Notes under the pieces: generated by a model | What the model saw: the letters and a program-made list of their open reading frames with translations, nothing else | Database searches by the model: none | What the model was told of the DNA's origin: nothing | Part shown: positions 1 to 8,950 of the stretch, piece by piece | Numbering within the stretch: the stretch's first letter is position 1 | Layout: every line of letters begins with the position of its first letter | Program-made: the position numbers and the translations under genes | Assembly (NCBI GenBank): GCA_002964805.2 | Contig: PUDQ02000095.1 | Location: forward strand, 1 to 36,414 | DNA from: Trametes villosa | Lineage: Eukaryota; Basidiomycota; Agaricomycetes; Polyporales; Polyporaceae | DNA: 36,414 bases | Direction of reading: 5' to 3'

Positions 1-1509
1 GAACCTTGCAAGAGAGACGTGTCGAGATTGTTTCGGTATGAATAGCAACATGGACGGCGCGGGTGATCAAGGTGCACCAGAGCCCAAGGCATCAGGAAAA
101 AACCAGATGTCTATATAGCTCTACATAGTCTACATAGACGGCGTAGTTTTGTAGACAACCCCCCGATTATGTTTCCACTGGTGTAGCTATGTAGCGCCAT
201 GTAACATGCTGTAGCCCCGGTAATTCAGTGGTAGCTGTCATTCCATTGCCCATATACATTGCAGCACACCATCGTTTGAAGGAAAACATATATATTCACG
301 AGACTGATACAACGAGATCGTACTACAGGAGTTGTAAACGAAGGGCGCAGTTCAGACTGGGGGTAGGCGAAGACCGAGCAGTCGCAGACGCAGACGGACA
401 CAAGGAGGAGCACATATGAGCTCAGACATAGACGAGTACAGGTGGATAAGGCGAGCGCGGGTAGACACAGGTAAGGCGGGCGCAGGTAGACACAGACGAG
501 TCAGGACATTGGGTGGCCGGCAGGGGTGGGCGAGTACGAGCAGACGCTGACTTGGGCCCAAGAACAGACCGGGGCACCTAGTAGACCTAACGCAATCGCA
601 GGATATCCAGTCCTAGCCTGCCGAGCCTCAGCTCTGCATGAGTAACACAGGTCGAGCCTTAGGCCGCAGACGAGGGGAGTGACAGACGGGATAGATGGCC
701 CTGGGAGGTAGCTGCCGATAGCGTTCGTGGCCAGAGGAGCTTACAGAGGCGAGCGCAGAGCGGAGGAACCACATTGCGGGCGAGATAGGCGCAAGCGAGA
801 CAGGCATAGAGGCAGACCGTCGACGCAGAGACTCGAGCGGGCCTACCAGTTCGAGACGGAGCGGCCAATGTGCAGGTTATCAGCTTGACTCGAGCACCGG
901 GGTGTATTGGATTCATAGAAGACCAGCCGAGAGATGAACGCGCCTGATTTGCATGCTGGGCCAGCAGGTACCGGTCGTCCGAGGATATTGAGAGCGGGAG
1001 CATGCGAATGATAACCAGGATACCGCCAGTAGTGTAGGACTCGGAGACGGACAGACCAGGTGAGTGAGTCAAAAGCACGTAGATCCAGCGGCCATAGACG
1101 ACGGAGGAGGTCGGAGGCAATGTAGGATGTCAGTGAATACAGGAAAGGACGAAGGAGTTAAGGAGAGAGACGACGCGCGACGTGGCAGTTTTTTCGGGCG
1201 CCTATCTGAGCGGCTTTCTCCGGACAAGCAGGCGCCCGTAGGGTGCTCGTCTACTCGTCCAAACCCGAGGCTATTGAGCTTCAACTACCAAGCATGGGCC
1301 TGCAGAACAATTCGGCAGGGTGAAGGACGATATGGTGCATCTTTCGGTAGAGTTTTTGGCTGTATAAAATATTTACACATGTTACAGGTGCTATGTAGCC
1401 TATCGCCGCTACGTAACCACCGGCTGAGCTCTGTAGAATTCGCTTTTTCCTGATGGGCGACTCACCGCAGCATTGTATCCCTGCGATATCTGGGAGTGTC
1501 TTGAGTTGA
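1..1509. other. Gene-free stretch left of the LINE
   Basis: I see no supportable gene in this stretch. All open frames here are short, overlap one another on both strands and show no recognisable motif. The left part (about 95-225) is rich in short TAG/TATGTAGC-like words, and a related run occurs near 1380-1420. Around 445-505 the words GCGNGGTAGACACAG recur about 25 bp apart. A TATA-like run (GTATAAAATATTTA) lies near 1363. This may be decayed repeat sequence, but nothing identifies it. It forms the target flank of the LINE insertion at 1510. Confidence 0.5.
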
Positions 1510-1521
1510 TTTTTTTTTTTT
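1510..1521 (-). other. LINE 3' poly-A tail
   Basis: Twelve consecutive T on the plus strand correspond to the poly-A tail of the minus-strand LINE transcript, about 140 bp past the ORF2 stop. It marks the 3' junction with flanking DNA. Confidence 0.85.
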
Positions 1522-1662
1522 GGTGGTGCTAAGTAGTTGTCGGGCCATACAGGCACTCACAACTACCTTACGCAGGTTTGCTGGGTTTGACCCCATAGCA
1601 CCGGCAGGGGAAATGCCTTACGCACGCAGGACTCGTCCTACAGTGTGGGACTCCCTCGGCTA

Positions 1663-4600
1663 CTATCCAGCGCCGTCTCTTTCAAGAGGGCTACCCACTA
1701 AAACCCCCGCCATTAGGATCCAGTCGGCCGGTAAGCTATCTCGGCCGTGTATAACTCTTCCCCACGTACTGAGCACAAGGCTTCGCGGTACAGCATCGCG
1801 GCCGAACCTCTTATTCACGAGCTGTTGGTCAACTTGTAGTCTCCGGTTAATCGCCGCCATCCATCTTCTCGTTACCGCATTCTCGCTGTGCCCCGCCTCC
1901 CGATCGAAATCAGGGTCTACGACTCGCTCGCAGCGCAGTTTCCAAACCATATGTACTGACTCTGCGATGACGATTCTTACCAGTCTTTCGGCACCCCGCG
2001 ACGTCTCTTCGCAGACGCCACCAAGCGTCAAACACGGCGCACCCATTAGGACACCGAAACACAGTTCAGGGAGCGCGATGCCTCTTTTCTCAATGAGCGC
2101 CCTAGCAAGCCTCCAGACACGCGCTTGCCCCACTTCTGCGCACTCCATCAGTATGTGTTCAAGGGACTCCGTCGTCTCGCACTTTTGACATACCGCCCTT
2201 CCTTCGTACCCAGGAATATTCTGCCAATACTCGCCCACTTTGAGCGCGTCGTGGACGGCTTTCCACCAGAAGTCGCGCATAGCTCGTCGGAATTCTGGCG
2301 CGCGCAGGCTCTTCCACAGTTTCGCCACCGTCGGGAAGCATTTCCACTCCTCAAGGGATGCCATGATGCGCATCACCATCAGGTCCGTTTTCCTTCTCGG
2401 ACGGCAGGGCGACGCCTCTTGCACTCCTTTGTACGCTAGGCGCTGTGTTAATACTCTCAGGCTTACACCAGACGCTACGAAACCAGCTTTCGGCGCAGGT
2501 AGTTCATTTTCCTGTACATCTGGGGCCACCGCTCCCAGAGCAGCTAGTCGGTCAGCGCCTTCATTGCCTTCAAGTCCGTCGTGGCCTTTAACCCACTTAA
2601 AGTGAGTCGGCGCTGACCTTGCGCGCAGTCTCGCTAGTATGTCCCTAATCATATCCGCATGCGCCACCCCGATCCAGCCACGTTCTTCCCACTTTACAGC
2701 GTGCAAGGTGAGGCCATCGACGACCAGCCTCGAGTCAGACAGCACTTTAAGCGGCGCGAACGGCGGGACCCGGTGCGTCGCCACCGCTACAGCAAATAGT
2801 TCTGCCTTCTGATTTGACACGTACTCTCCAGGCACCCTAACTGCTAAGTTTCTTACATCGTCTGGCCCAAACCATAGGCCAGCCCCGGCCTTCGCGTTCG
2901 CGGCCCCGTTGTCTATACACGAGCCGTCGGTATACACTGTTACGGCTTCATCCCTCACCACGAAGGGGCGCGGAGGGCGACGAGGCGGCTCATCCTGGGC
3001 GCCCTCACTTACCCCAAACACCCGGAAACCAGACGAGACCGGGAGCGACGTTCGTATCGACGGGTCAAAGCGGATTTTGTCATTTGCCGCCCTCGCTGCA
3101 CGCTGTTCCTCCTTTTGTGTCTTCGTGAGCGAGAGCCCATCAGGTACGCAGTGGTCATCCGGCGCCCACAGCGGCCTCAGTTGGTCGACCGCCTTCCGCG
3201 CAGCCACCGCGCACCTGTGTGGATTATCGCAGCCTCTATCCTGCCTATCCTCCGCGCATTCCGTGCATCGGCAGCGGGCGTTCAGAACGTGCGGGGGGCC
3301 TGCATCAAGCGTCGTCCGGAGGCGTCTCGCGACATCCTCACATTCCTTCACAGTACGCACCCCGTGTCTTTCCCGAAGACATTTACCCGAGACTGAATTT
3401 GCTACACTTCTGTGCGGTCTCGCGCCGATGTGATACCAGATTGGCAGGGCCAGCCTGACAGCGCTATCAGGTAATAGCGGGTCAAGCCGTACCCCGAACT
3501 TCTTTGCTGTGGTGACCATTTTGTGCGTTCTTTCCGGCAGGCCCACGCTCGCTCTCGTACTTACATTCCACGTTTGCAGGAAGGGGTTAGTTCTCACCGA
3601 CACGTCTACCGCCCTCGACGTCGCCACTGGCGCTTTCGCAAACAGCGCGTCCATCAGATACGCCCACTTTGGCCTATCACACCCAAGATTTAGGTACGCC
3701 TTAACCCACATTAGTTCAATTGCCTGATTTCTTGCTTCGAGGCAGAGCAACCCAAGGCCGCCTTTCGCAACAGGCTGTGTTAGCACGCTGCGGTTTATCG
3801 GCGGCTTCGAGGACCCCTGCCACATGAACTCCGCTACCATCTTCTTCAGTTCATCCTCAACACATTGTGGCATTCCTTGCGCCATCGTTAAGAATTGCGT
3901 TCTGCTTCCCACCTCAAGTCCAACAATCAACTTTCTCCCATATAGCGTCGGTCTCCGTTTGCTCCATCGGTCCAAGTTCTTTCTAACAACATCGGTGACC
4001 CTTTTCCATGCCGCTGCCGGGTTCGCCGCATTGCCGACCTGCGCGCCCAGCACCCGGATCGTTTCCCCGTCCGGGACTACTCTTACATGGGCAGGAATGC
4101 TCAGCGTTGCCCCAGGTAGCGTTTTCTCTTCCAGCAGCCTCCTTCTGTTTTCCGGCTTACCTAGAGGTAGGACCTCCGTTTTGCTAGCGTTGAACTTCGC
4201 TCTAGACGCCTTACACCATTTTTCAAGTAGCCCAGCCAGCACCGCGTAGTCATCCGAGATGTGCAAATACACGGTCGTGTCATCGGCGTACAAGGACGCG
4301 ATCAACCGACCTAGCACGCCCGGGACAGAGATCCCTTTCAGCGGCGAGGCCCTTAGCGCTATTGCCAGCGGTTCTATTGCTAAGTTGAACAACAGGCATG
4401 ACATGGGGTCGCCCTGCCGCACCCCTCTGATTATCCTAAAGGGGGCGCTCGCTGTTCCATTTATCATGACAACACTCTTCGCTTTCTCATACAGGAACCG
4501 TACTGTACGTATGAATCGTTGTGGGAAGTTGTAGTGTTCTAACAACGCCCACAGGTAGTTGTGATCGATGCGGTCATATGCTTTGTCTTGGTCCAAGGCG

Positions 4601-6615
4601 ACGATTGCGCCGTCTACTTCCTCTGCTTCGGCATATTCGAGTACAGCCTGCGTTAGGCGGATATTATCGTATATTCTCCTGCCAGGCAGGAACCCCGCTT
4701 GGTCCGGGTGAACTAGAAGGTCCGCCGGCCCAACTAGGCGGTCAGCCAGAACCCTCGTCATCACCTTGTAGTCGGAGTTCAACAAGGTAATTGGCCTGTA
4801 ATTTATTATCCGTCTTGTGTCTCCTTTGAGCTTGTAAATCGGGCATATCCATCCTTCAGCGAAACGAGATCCTTCCGCTACGCCGTGCGCTTCAATGTCG
4901 TTGAAAACTTTCCCCAGGGTACCAGCGACATCAAAGTACGGTTTCCCAGACTTAATGCCCTTTCTCGCCCACACTAAATACCGTTTCCAGACTTCCACCG
5001 GCACGCCATCCATTCCCGGCGCCTTCCCGACTGCCGCATCGTCAATGGCGCTTTCAACTTCGGACACCGCAATTGGGCACGCTAGCGCCGCCTTATACTC
5101 ATTCGGGAGCCTACCTTCTACTTCGTCTAGGACACTCAACACGTCGCGCTCGTGCTGGCTTTGCGACAGGACCGCATCGTCAAGCTGCAGTTTGTCAAAA
5201 TGTGTCCTGGCAACATCGCACATCTCTTTTGTAGTGTTCGCGTACGTCGGCCGCTCATCATTGTTCCGCGCCAGCTCATAGAATGTCCCGTCAGGGGGTG
5301 GGGGGGTGTTCGCCCGGATCCAGTACTTTCCTATTTTCTCGCCATCTACCCAGTTCTTTGCCGCATTGTATGTCCTTCTACAGTCAAAACGTGCCATCTC
5401 TAACTTTTGGATCTTCTCGCGCAGGGCTACCGCGCCTTCCCCGTCAGGCACCGTGGCGTCCGGATGACCCCTTCTTCCAGGGTTCAGCACGCTGTGCAGC
5501 TTTTCCTTGAGTGCTTTGATCTTCTTGTCCGTCTTCGCCGTTTTGACCTTCGCTCTAGTTCTCGCCTCGTCCCTCAGATCGTACTGGAACTTTTCAAACA
5601 GCACCTGCACGTTTGCAGACTCCGTTCGGCGGCCCAGCCCGCCGATGTCGGCCTGTAATTGGAGCCCCATGGTCTGCATCTTTTTGCAGAACGGCGGGTC
5701 GTCTAGGAGGGCCAAAGGCATGCGCCATCTTCCTTTACCTACTTCAGGCGCCTTGTAGTTCGCTAACGACATCGATGCCAGAGCATGGTCTGTCCGGACG
5801 CCACAGGGGGCCAGTTCCCAGTCTGCCGCCGCACGCGACAGGCTCTCTCGTACATAGATTCTATCAAGCCTCGACTGGACACCTTGTCCAGCATGTGCAT
5901 ACGAGAACATCCGCGTGTTCGGGTGGGTCGACCGCCACGAATCTTGCACTCCAAGGGCAGTCTTAAGCTCATTAAACGCATCGCACGTCGTGCCGGAGTC
6001 AGCCCTCGAGGGCAGGCGGTCAATAGCGGATTCTACGAAGTTAAAGTCGCCCAGAACAACGTCCGGCTTCGTCACGCCGCCAGGGGCAAAGCTTCTAGTA
6101 AGCGTTTTCCAAAATTCTGCGTTCGCAGCCGGAGAGTTCGGCGCATACACATTCAGCAACCTGAGCGTTCGCTGGGCTGACCATTGAATCGTCAGGCACG
6201 CAGCTCTTCCGGGAACAAGGACATCAAAGGACACCACTGCCCTGCCAGGGGAAAGGCGTTTGTTGACAACAAACGCGATTCCCCCAGCTCCGGTAGCGTT
6301 GTCCGGGTCAGCGGTCGACAAAATAGTCAGTCGGTCTTCGAAGAGGGCTTCCAACGCGTTCAGCCTAGCCGCATCCAGGTGAGCCTCCTGGACGGCGAGC
6401 ACCGTCAGTCTCTTCTCTCTTACCAACTGATTTATTGTCAGCCACTTGTCGCTCGTGCCGTCTGGGACAGCACGCCCGAAACTGTTGACGTTGAGCGACG
6501 CCAGCCGGAGACGGGCGCGCGTCTTCCTTTCAGCGCGCGCGGGGAGGGAGCCACCAGCACGATCACGACTATCACCGACGCTACCCCTGGCTAGGGGGTG
6601 CGCGCCTCCGGTCAT
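1663..6615 (-). CDS. LINE ORF2: APE endonuclease, reverse transcriptase, RNase H
   Basis: This 1650-residue polyprotein carries out target-primed reverse transcription of its own RNA in the nucleus. The APE-type endonuclease spans about 34-285, with the GDFN motif (D190, N192) and the catalytic TDH (H277). The reverse transcriptase spans about 580-800, with ALDQDKAYD near 673 and the YADD box at 776-779. A thumb-like region and a cysteine-rich stretch (about 1115-1135) follow. RNase H lies at about 1225-1365, with the D1230, E1272, D1294, D1355 tetrad and H1345. A CX2CX7HX4C zinc motif follows at C1476-C1492. No stop or frameshift is present, so the enzyme may be active. The start is the ATG at 6615; residues 1-33 are low-complexity, so initiation could differ slightly. 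Confidence 0.93.
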   Translation of the reverse strand: MTGGAHPLARGSVGDSRDRAGGSLPARAERKTRARLRLASLNVNSFGRAVPDGTSDKWLTINQLVREKRLTVLAVQEAHLDAARLNALEALFEDRLTILSTADPDNATGAGGIAFVVNKRLSPGRAVVSFDVLVPGRAACLTIQWSAQRTLRLLNVYAPNSPAANAEFWKTLTRSFAPGGVTKPDVVLGDFNFVESAIDRLPSRADSGTTCDAFNELKTALGVQDSWRSTHPNTRMFSYAHAGQGVQSRLDRIYVRESLSRAAADWELAPCGVRTDHALASMSLANYKAPEVGKGRWRMPLALLDDPPFCKKMQTMGLQLQADIGGLGRRTESANVQVLFEKFQYDLRDEARTRAKVKTAKTDKKIKALKEKLHSVLNPGRRGHPDATVPDGEGAVALREKIQKLEMARFDCRRTYNAAKNWVDGEKIGKYWIRANTPPPPDGTFYELARNNDERPTYANTTKEMCDVARTHFDKLQLDDAVLSQSQHERDVLSVLDEVEGRLPNEYKAALACPIAVSEVESAIDDAAVGKAPGMDGVPVEVWKRYLVWARKGIKSGKPYFDVAGTLGKVFNDIEAHGVAEGSRFAEGWICPIYKLKGDTRRIINYRPITLLNSDYKVMTRVLADRLVGPADLLVHPDQAGFLPGRRIYDNIRLTQAVLEYAEAEEVDGAIVALDQDKAYDRIDHNYLWALLEHYNFPQRFIRTVRFLYEKAKSVVMINGTASAPFRIIRGVRQGDPMSCLLFNLAIEPLAIALRASPLKGISVPGVLGRLIASLYADDTTVYLHISDDYAVLAGLLEKWCKASRAKFNASKTEVLPLGKPENRRRLLEEKTLPGATLSIPAHVRVVPDGETIRVLGAQVGNAANPAAAWKRVTDVVRKNLDRWSKRRPTLYGRKLIVGLEVGSRTQFLTMAQGMPQCVEDELKKMVAEFMWQGSSKPPINRSVLTQPVAKGGLGLLCLEARNQAIELMWVKAYLNLGCDRPKWAYLMDALFAKAPVATSRAVDVSVRTNPFLQTWNVSTRASVGLPERTHKMVTTAKKFGVRLDPLLPDSAVRLALPIWYHIGARPHRSVANSVSGKCLRERHGVRTVKECEDVARRLRTTLDAGPPHVLNARCRCTECAEDRQDRGCDNPHRCAVAARKAVDQLRPLWAPDDHCVPDGLSLTKTQKEEQRAARAANDKIRFDPSIRTSLPVSSGFRVFGVSEGAQDEPPRRPPRPFVVRDEAVTVYTDGSCIDNGAANAKAGAGLWFGPDDVRNLAVRVPGEYVSNQKAELFAVAVATHRVPPFAPLKVLSDSRLVVDGLTLHAVKWEERGWIGVAHADMIRDILARLRARSAPTHFKWVKGHDGLEGNEGADRLAALGAVAPDVQENELPAPKAGFVASGVSLRVLTQRLAYKGVQEASPCRPRRKTDLMVMRIMASLEEWKCFPTVAKLWKSLRAPEFRRAMRDFWWKAVHDALKVGEYWQNIPGYEGRAVCQKCETTESLEHILMECAEVGQARVWRLARALIEKRGIALPELCFGVLMGAPCLTLGGVCEETSRGAERLVRIVIAESVHMVWKLRCERVVDPDFDREAGHSENAVTRRWMAAINRRLQVDQQLVNKRFGRDAVPRSLVLSTWGRVIHGRDSLPADWILMAGVLVGSPLERDGAG

Positions 6616-7110
6616 GTTCGTATGTAGATTGCCAGACTGGGGTACGGGGGCCAGGATTTGATTGATTTGGTTTGTTTGAGTATTCGCAGTCGGTTGCTTC
6701 CTGCAGCCTATCGACTATTTAGCTACAGTAGCCGGCTTGTCCCAGCCGGCAGGGGGACGCGCGGGCTAGCTTTCCTACAAGAGGGGTACTAGGCACGCTT
6801 AAGCCTCTCGGCACGGTTCGTCCCAGCCTAAATAGGCTGCCGTTAAGAAGGAGGGGACCCCGGCTTTCCTGTTCTCTCGCGAGCCAGTATATTGGGCCAG
6901 GGGGGGAGGGGTAGATTCCGAGCTTAACGCAGCGTGGTTCATACTTATCATCACGCTACGGGAGCATGGGTTTATAGCAGGTAATAGGTCAAGAAAGCGG
7001 TCACATTGTTATTCATGCATACACGGTCATTCAGAGGCCACTGAGAGCGGGAGGGGGACGAGAAAGGGAAGGGGGAGGGTCGGAGCCAGCGACGTTAGGT
7101 ACAATTATGT
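6616..7110 (-). other. Non-coding leader or spacer upstream of LINE ORF2
   Basis: No gene is supported in these 495 bp. On the minus strand the stretch 6700-6880 is GC-rich and holds two hairpin-forming runs: CAGCCTATTTAGGCTG near 6820-6836, and CCGGCTGGGACAAGCCGG near 6735-6755. Both contain GGCTGGGAC. It may be the 5' UTR of the LINE or the spacer between ORF1 and ORF2. The part from 6900 to 7090 is purine-rich with no recognisable content. Confidence 0.4.
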
Positions 7111-8429
7111 CTAGAACATACGGTTTTCATCAAACCCGTTCCATCCGCGCCCGCCGCGTCCGCCGCAGTTCGCGCCCCGCCGTCCACCGTTGCCACGGCC
7201 TCGACCAGCACCGCCGTTGGGCGGGAGGAAGTTGTTGGCTGCAGGGGGGTGCGCCGTCCCCCGCCCTTGGGGCGCCATACCAATCATGCGCGAGAAGACG
7301 CCTCCGGCCCTTGGGGCGTTCCACCCCGGGATGTCGTGGAACGGGCATTGGTGCGACGCGTGGTCGACGCTATGGCACCCGGCGCAGCGGTAGACGCGAG
7401 CGGCCGTTGCCGTGGTGTTGACGTAGCTCTCGAAAGGGACAGTCGTCATGAAGTCGCGCCATTCAGCCCAGAGGTGCGGAGAGTCGGTGGGGGAGTCAAT
7501 GTAGATCCTGGCGTGGATGTTGCCATTAGAGAGGTGGTCGATCAGGACTTCGATCGAGTTTAGGATGGCGACGACGGCCTCTCCGGGCTGGGTGTCCTCG
7601 AGATCAGGGTTGGCGTTGACGAGGTTGACGATCCTCTGGAAGACGGCGCCGCTTCGAAAGGTGTTCCAGATCGTCGGGAGAATGTCATAGTCGTGGGCGA
7701 AGCCGGAGAGGGTGATGAGATAGCGCGGGATCGGCGCCGTCCTTCTATAGGCAAAGAAGGTGATCTCGGGGGTTGACCAGACCCGGCCGCCGATGAGTAA
7801 GGTTGCGCCGGCCGGAGTGAGATGGATGAGAGCCCAGGTGATGGGCGCGCCGGTCCCGGTCTGCTGCGAGTTCCATTCCGGGACCGGCGGGACAACGACA
7901 AAGTCCTGCTCACTTGTGATCCTACCGACCGAGTTCGTGAGGGCCTGCGCAAGGATCCTGGCCTGCCCCGATGTGCAGGAGCACCATCGTTTCTTCATCT
8001 TCTCCGAGGAGCCTCGAGACGCGTCCGGGGGCCATGTCGTGGAAGAGTGCGCCCTGGGAGTCCATGTGCGTGAGGGGGAAGCCTGTCTCGGGGCGCGGTG
8101 TCACCGCCGGCGCCGGTTCGACGATGCGCGTGTTTCCGAGTGGCAACAGGTCGGGGTGGGCGGGAGCGCGGTAGTCGATCGGGCCAGTGCGAGACAGGCC
8201 GGCGCTGCCATAGCGGAACTGCTGCTGGAGCCACCCATTCGGGGCGGCATCACGCATATGCGGCGGGAGACTGTCGCGCAGGTTGACCGCGCTGCGCCCA
8301 GGTGCAGGGCGGGCGGCCGGGTAGGGGGTCGAGGGCCTATGGGCAGGCTCGTAACTCCCATCTCGTACAGCCGCTTGTGATGCCTCGCCATCGGCGTCCA
8401 TGTCGACATCGTTCAGCTGCTGTTGGGGG
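7111..8429 (-). pseudogene. Gag-like (LINE ORF1-type) protein with CCHC knuckle, frameshifted and 5'-truncated
   Basis: Two overlapping minus-strand frames form one broken gene. The downstream frame (7998-7111, 295 residues) has a compact domain and then a CCHC zinc knuckle (CX2CX4HX4C near residue 204), followed by PGWN and a Gly/Arg-rich RNA-binding tail. The upstream frame (open from 8429) is Pro/Ala-rich and enters the same domain, but is out of frame by about 7965. No GT-AG intron explains the switch, so a small indel is likely. Knuckle plus RGG tail fits an ORF1/gag nucleic-acid chaperone. Position and orientation upstream of ORF2 suggest it belongs to the same LINE, though this is inference. 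The frame continues without a stop up to base 8430, where the terminal repeat of element O begins, so the N-terminus was probably cut off by that insertion. Confidence 0.65.
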
Positions 8430-8770
8430 AATGAACTTTCACGAACCGGCTAGTTGCCTGGCCCGCGTTACAACTTAAACCGGCTATTCCCGTGATGTTT
8501 CACGAACTCCCGGTCCCTCCGAAGCTGGCCTGGGGCCCCCCTTCGGCTTCTCGGCAGCCTTCCAAACACGGTAGGAGCCCGCCCGACCTCCCGCAAGCCG
8601 CTGGGCACCTTCCCAAACCGGTCGCCCACCTCGGGGACGCCCCCGACGGCGCTTACCGCATTCCAAATACAGTATATTCCCGTCGGCCCCCTCCGCAGTG
8701 CCTGACAATCATCTAATTTGGGTCTTCCTATCCTCCAGCTGCTTGGTGCACCTCCCAATTCAGCCACATT
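8430..8770 (+). repeat. Left terminal and subterminal repeat of element O
   Basis: This stretch aligns with 16063-16372 by order of landmarks: AATGAAnYTTC, then CCGGCT, CCTGGCCCGC, a second TTTCA, CTCCCGGTC, and a GGCCCC run. Subterminal motifs of type CCAAAnnCGGTnGG follow at about 8561-8575, 8611-8624 and 8661-8673, spaced 51 and 50 bp. It is clearly related to, but diverged from, the element I repeat. The partner repeat at the right end of element O is outside the window. Confidence 0.75.
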
Positions 8771-8950
8771 AGCCGCCCAGCAGCTCGCCAACTCTAAGTC
8801 GTAGGCGCCCAGACTTCGCCTCTTAGACGCATCTTCCCTAAGCACGTACAGAGCACTCTAAGTAGACCATGTATGCATATCATTCACAAGCGGAGTACAA
8901 AGATACACAGGCAGCACTGGGATATATGAAGCAGAGAGGACGGGCCATAC

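Larger units (their letters stand above)
1510..6660 (-). mobile_element. Tad1-like LINE (non-LTR retrotransposon)
   Basis: The element is read on the minus strand. It has a 3' poly-A tail (12 T on the plus strand, 1510-1521), a short 3' UTR (1522-1662) and one long intact ORF2. Endonuclease, reverse transcriptase and RNase H in a single polyprotein is the arrangement of Tad1/I-type fungal LINEs. The 5' end is uncertain. It could lie in the GC-rich leader at 6616-7110, or the element could continue through the gag-like ORF at 7111-8429, which has the same orientation and would then be ORF1. No convincing target-site duplication was found. The open ORF2 suggests a recent insertion. Confidence 0.85.

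Noticed and set aside
213..285. tRNA-Gly-like run (GGTAATTCAGTGGTAGC with a TTTGAAGG downstream)
   Set aside because: No acceptor stem pairs, the B-box is poor and spacing is wrong. At best a chance match or a very decayed tRNA-derived repeat.
1501..6695. LINE target duplication TTGAGT (1501-1506 and within 6684-6695)
   Set aside because: Only six bases, and the 5' end of the element is not fixed. Too likely by chance.
6735..6760. HDV-like ribozyme (GCCGGCTGGGACAAG resembles part of the HDV core)
   Set aside because: I could not build the nested double pseudoknot with paired P1 and P2 strands; a local resemblance only.
7922..7998. An intron to explain the frame change in the gag-like ORF
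   Set aside because: No GT...AG pair of normal length joins the two frames while keeping the shared sequence; a small indel is simpler.
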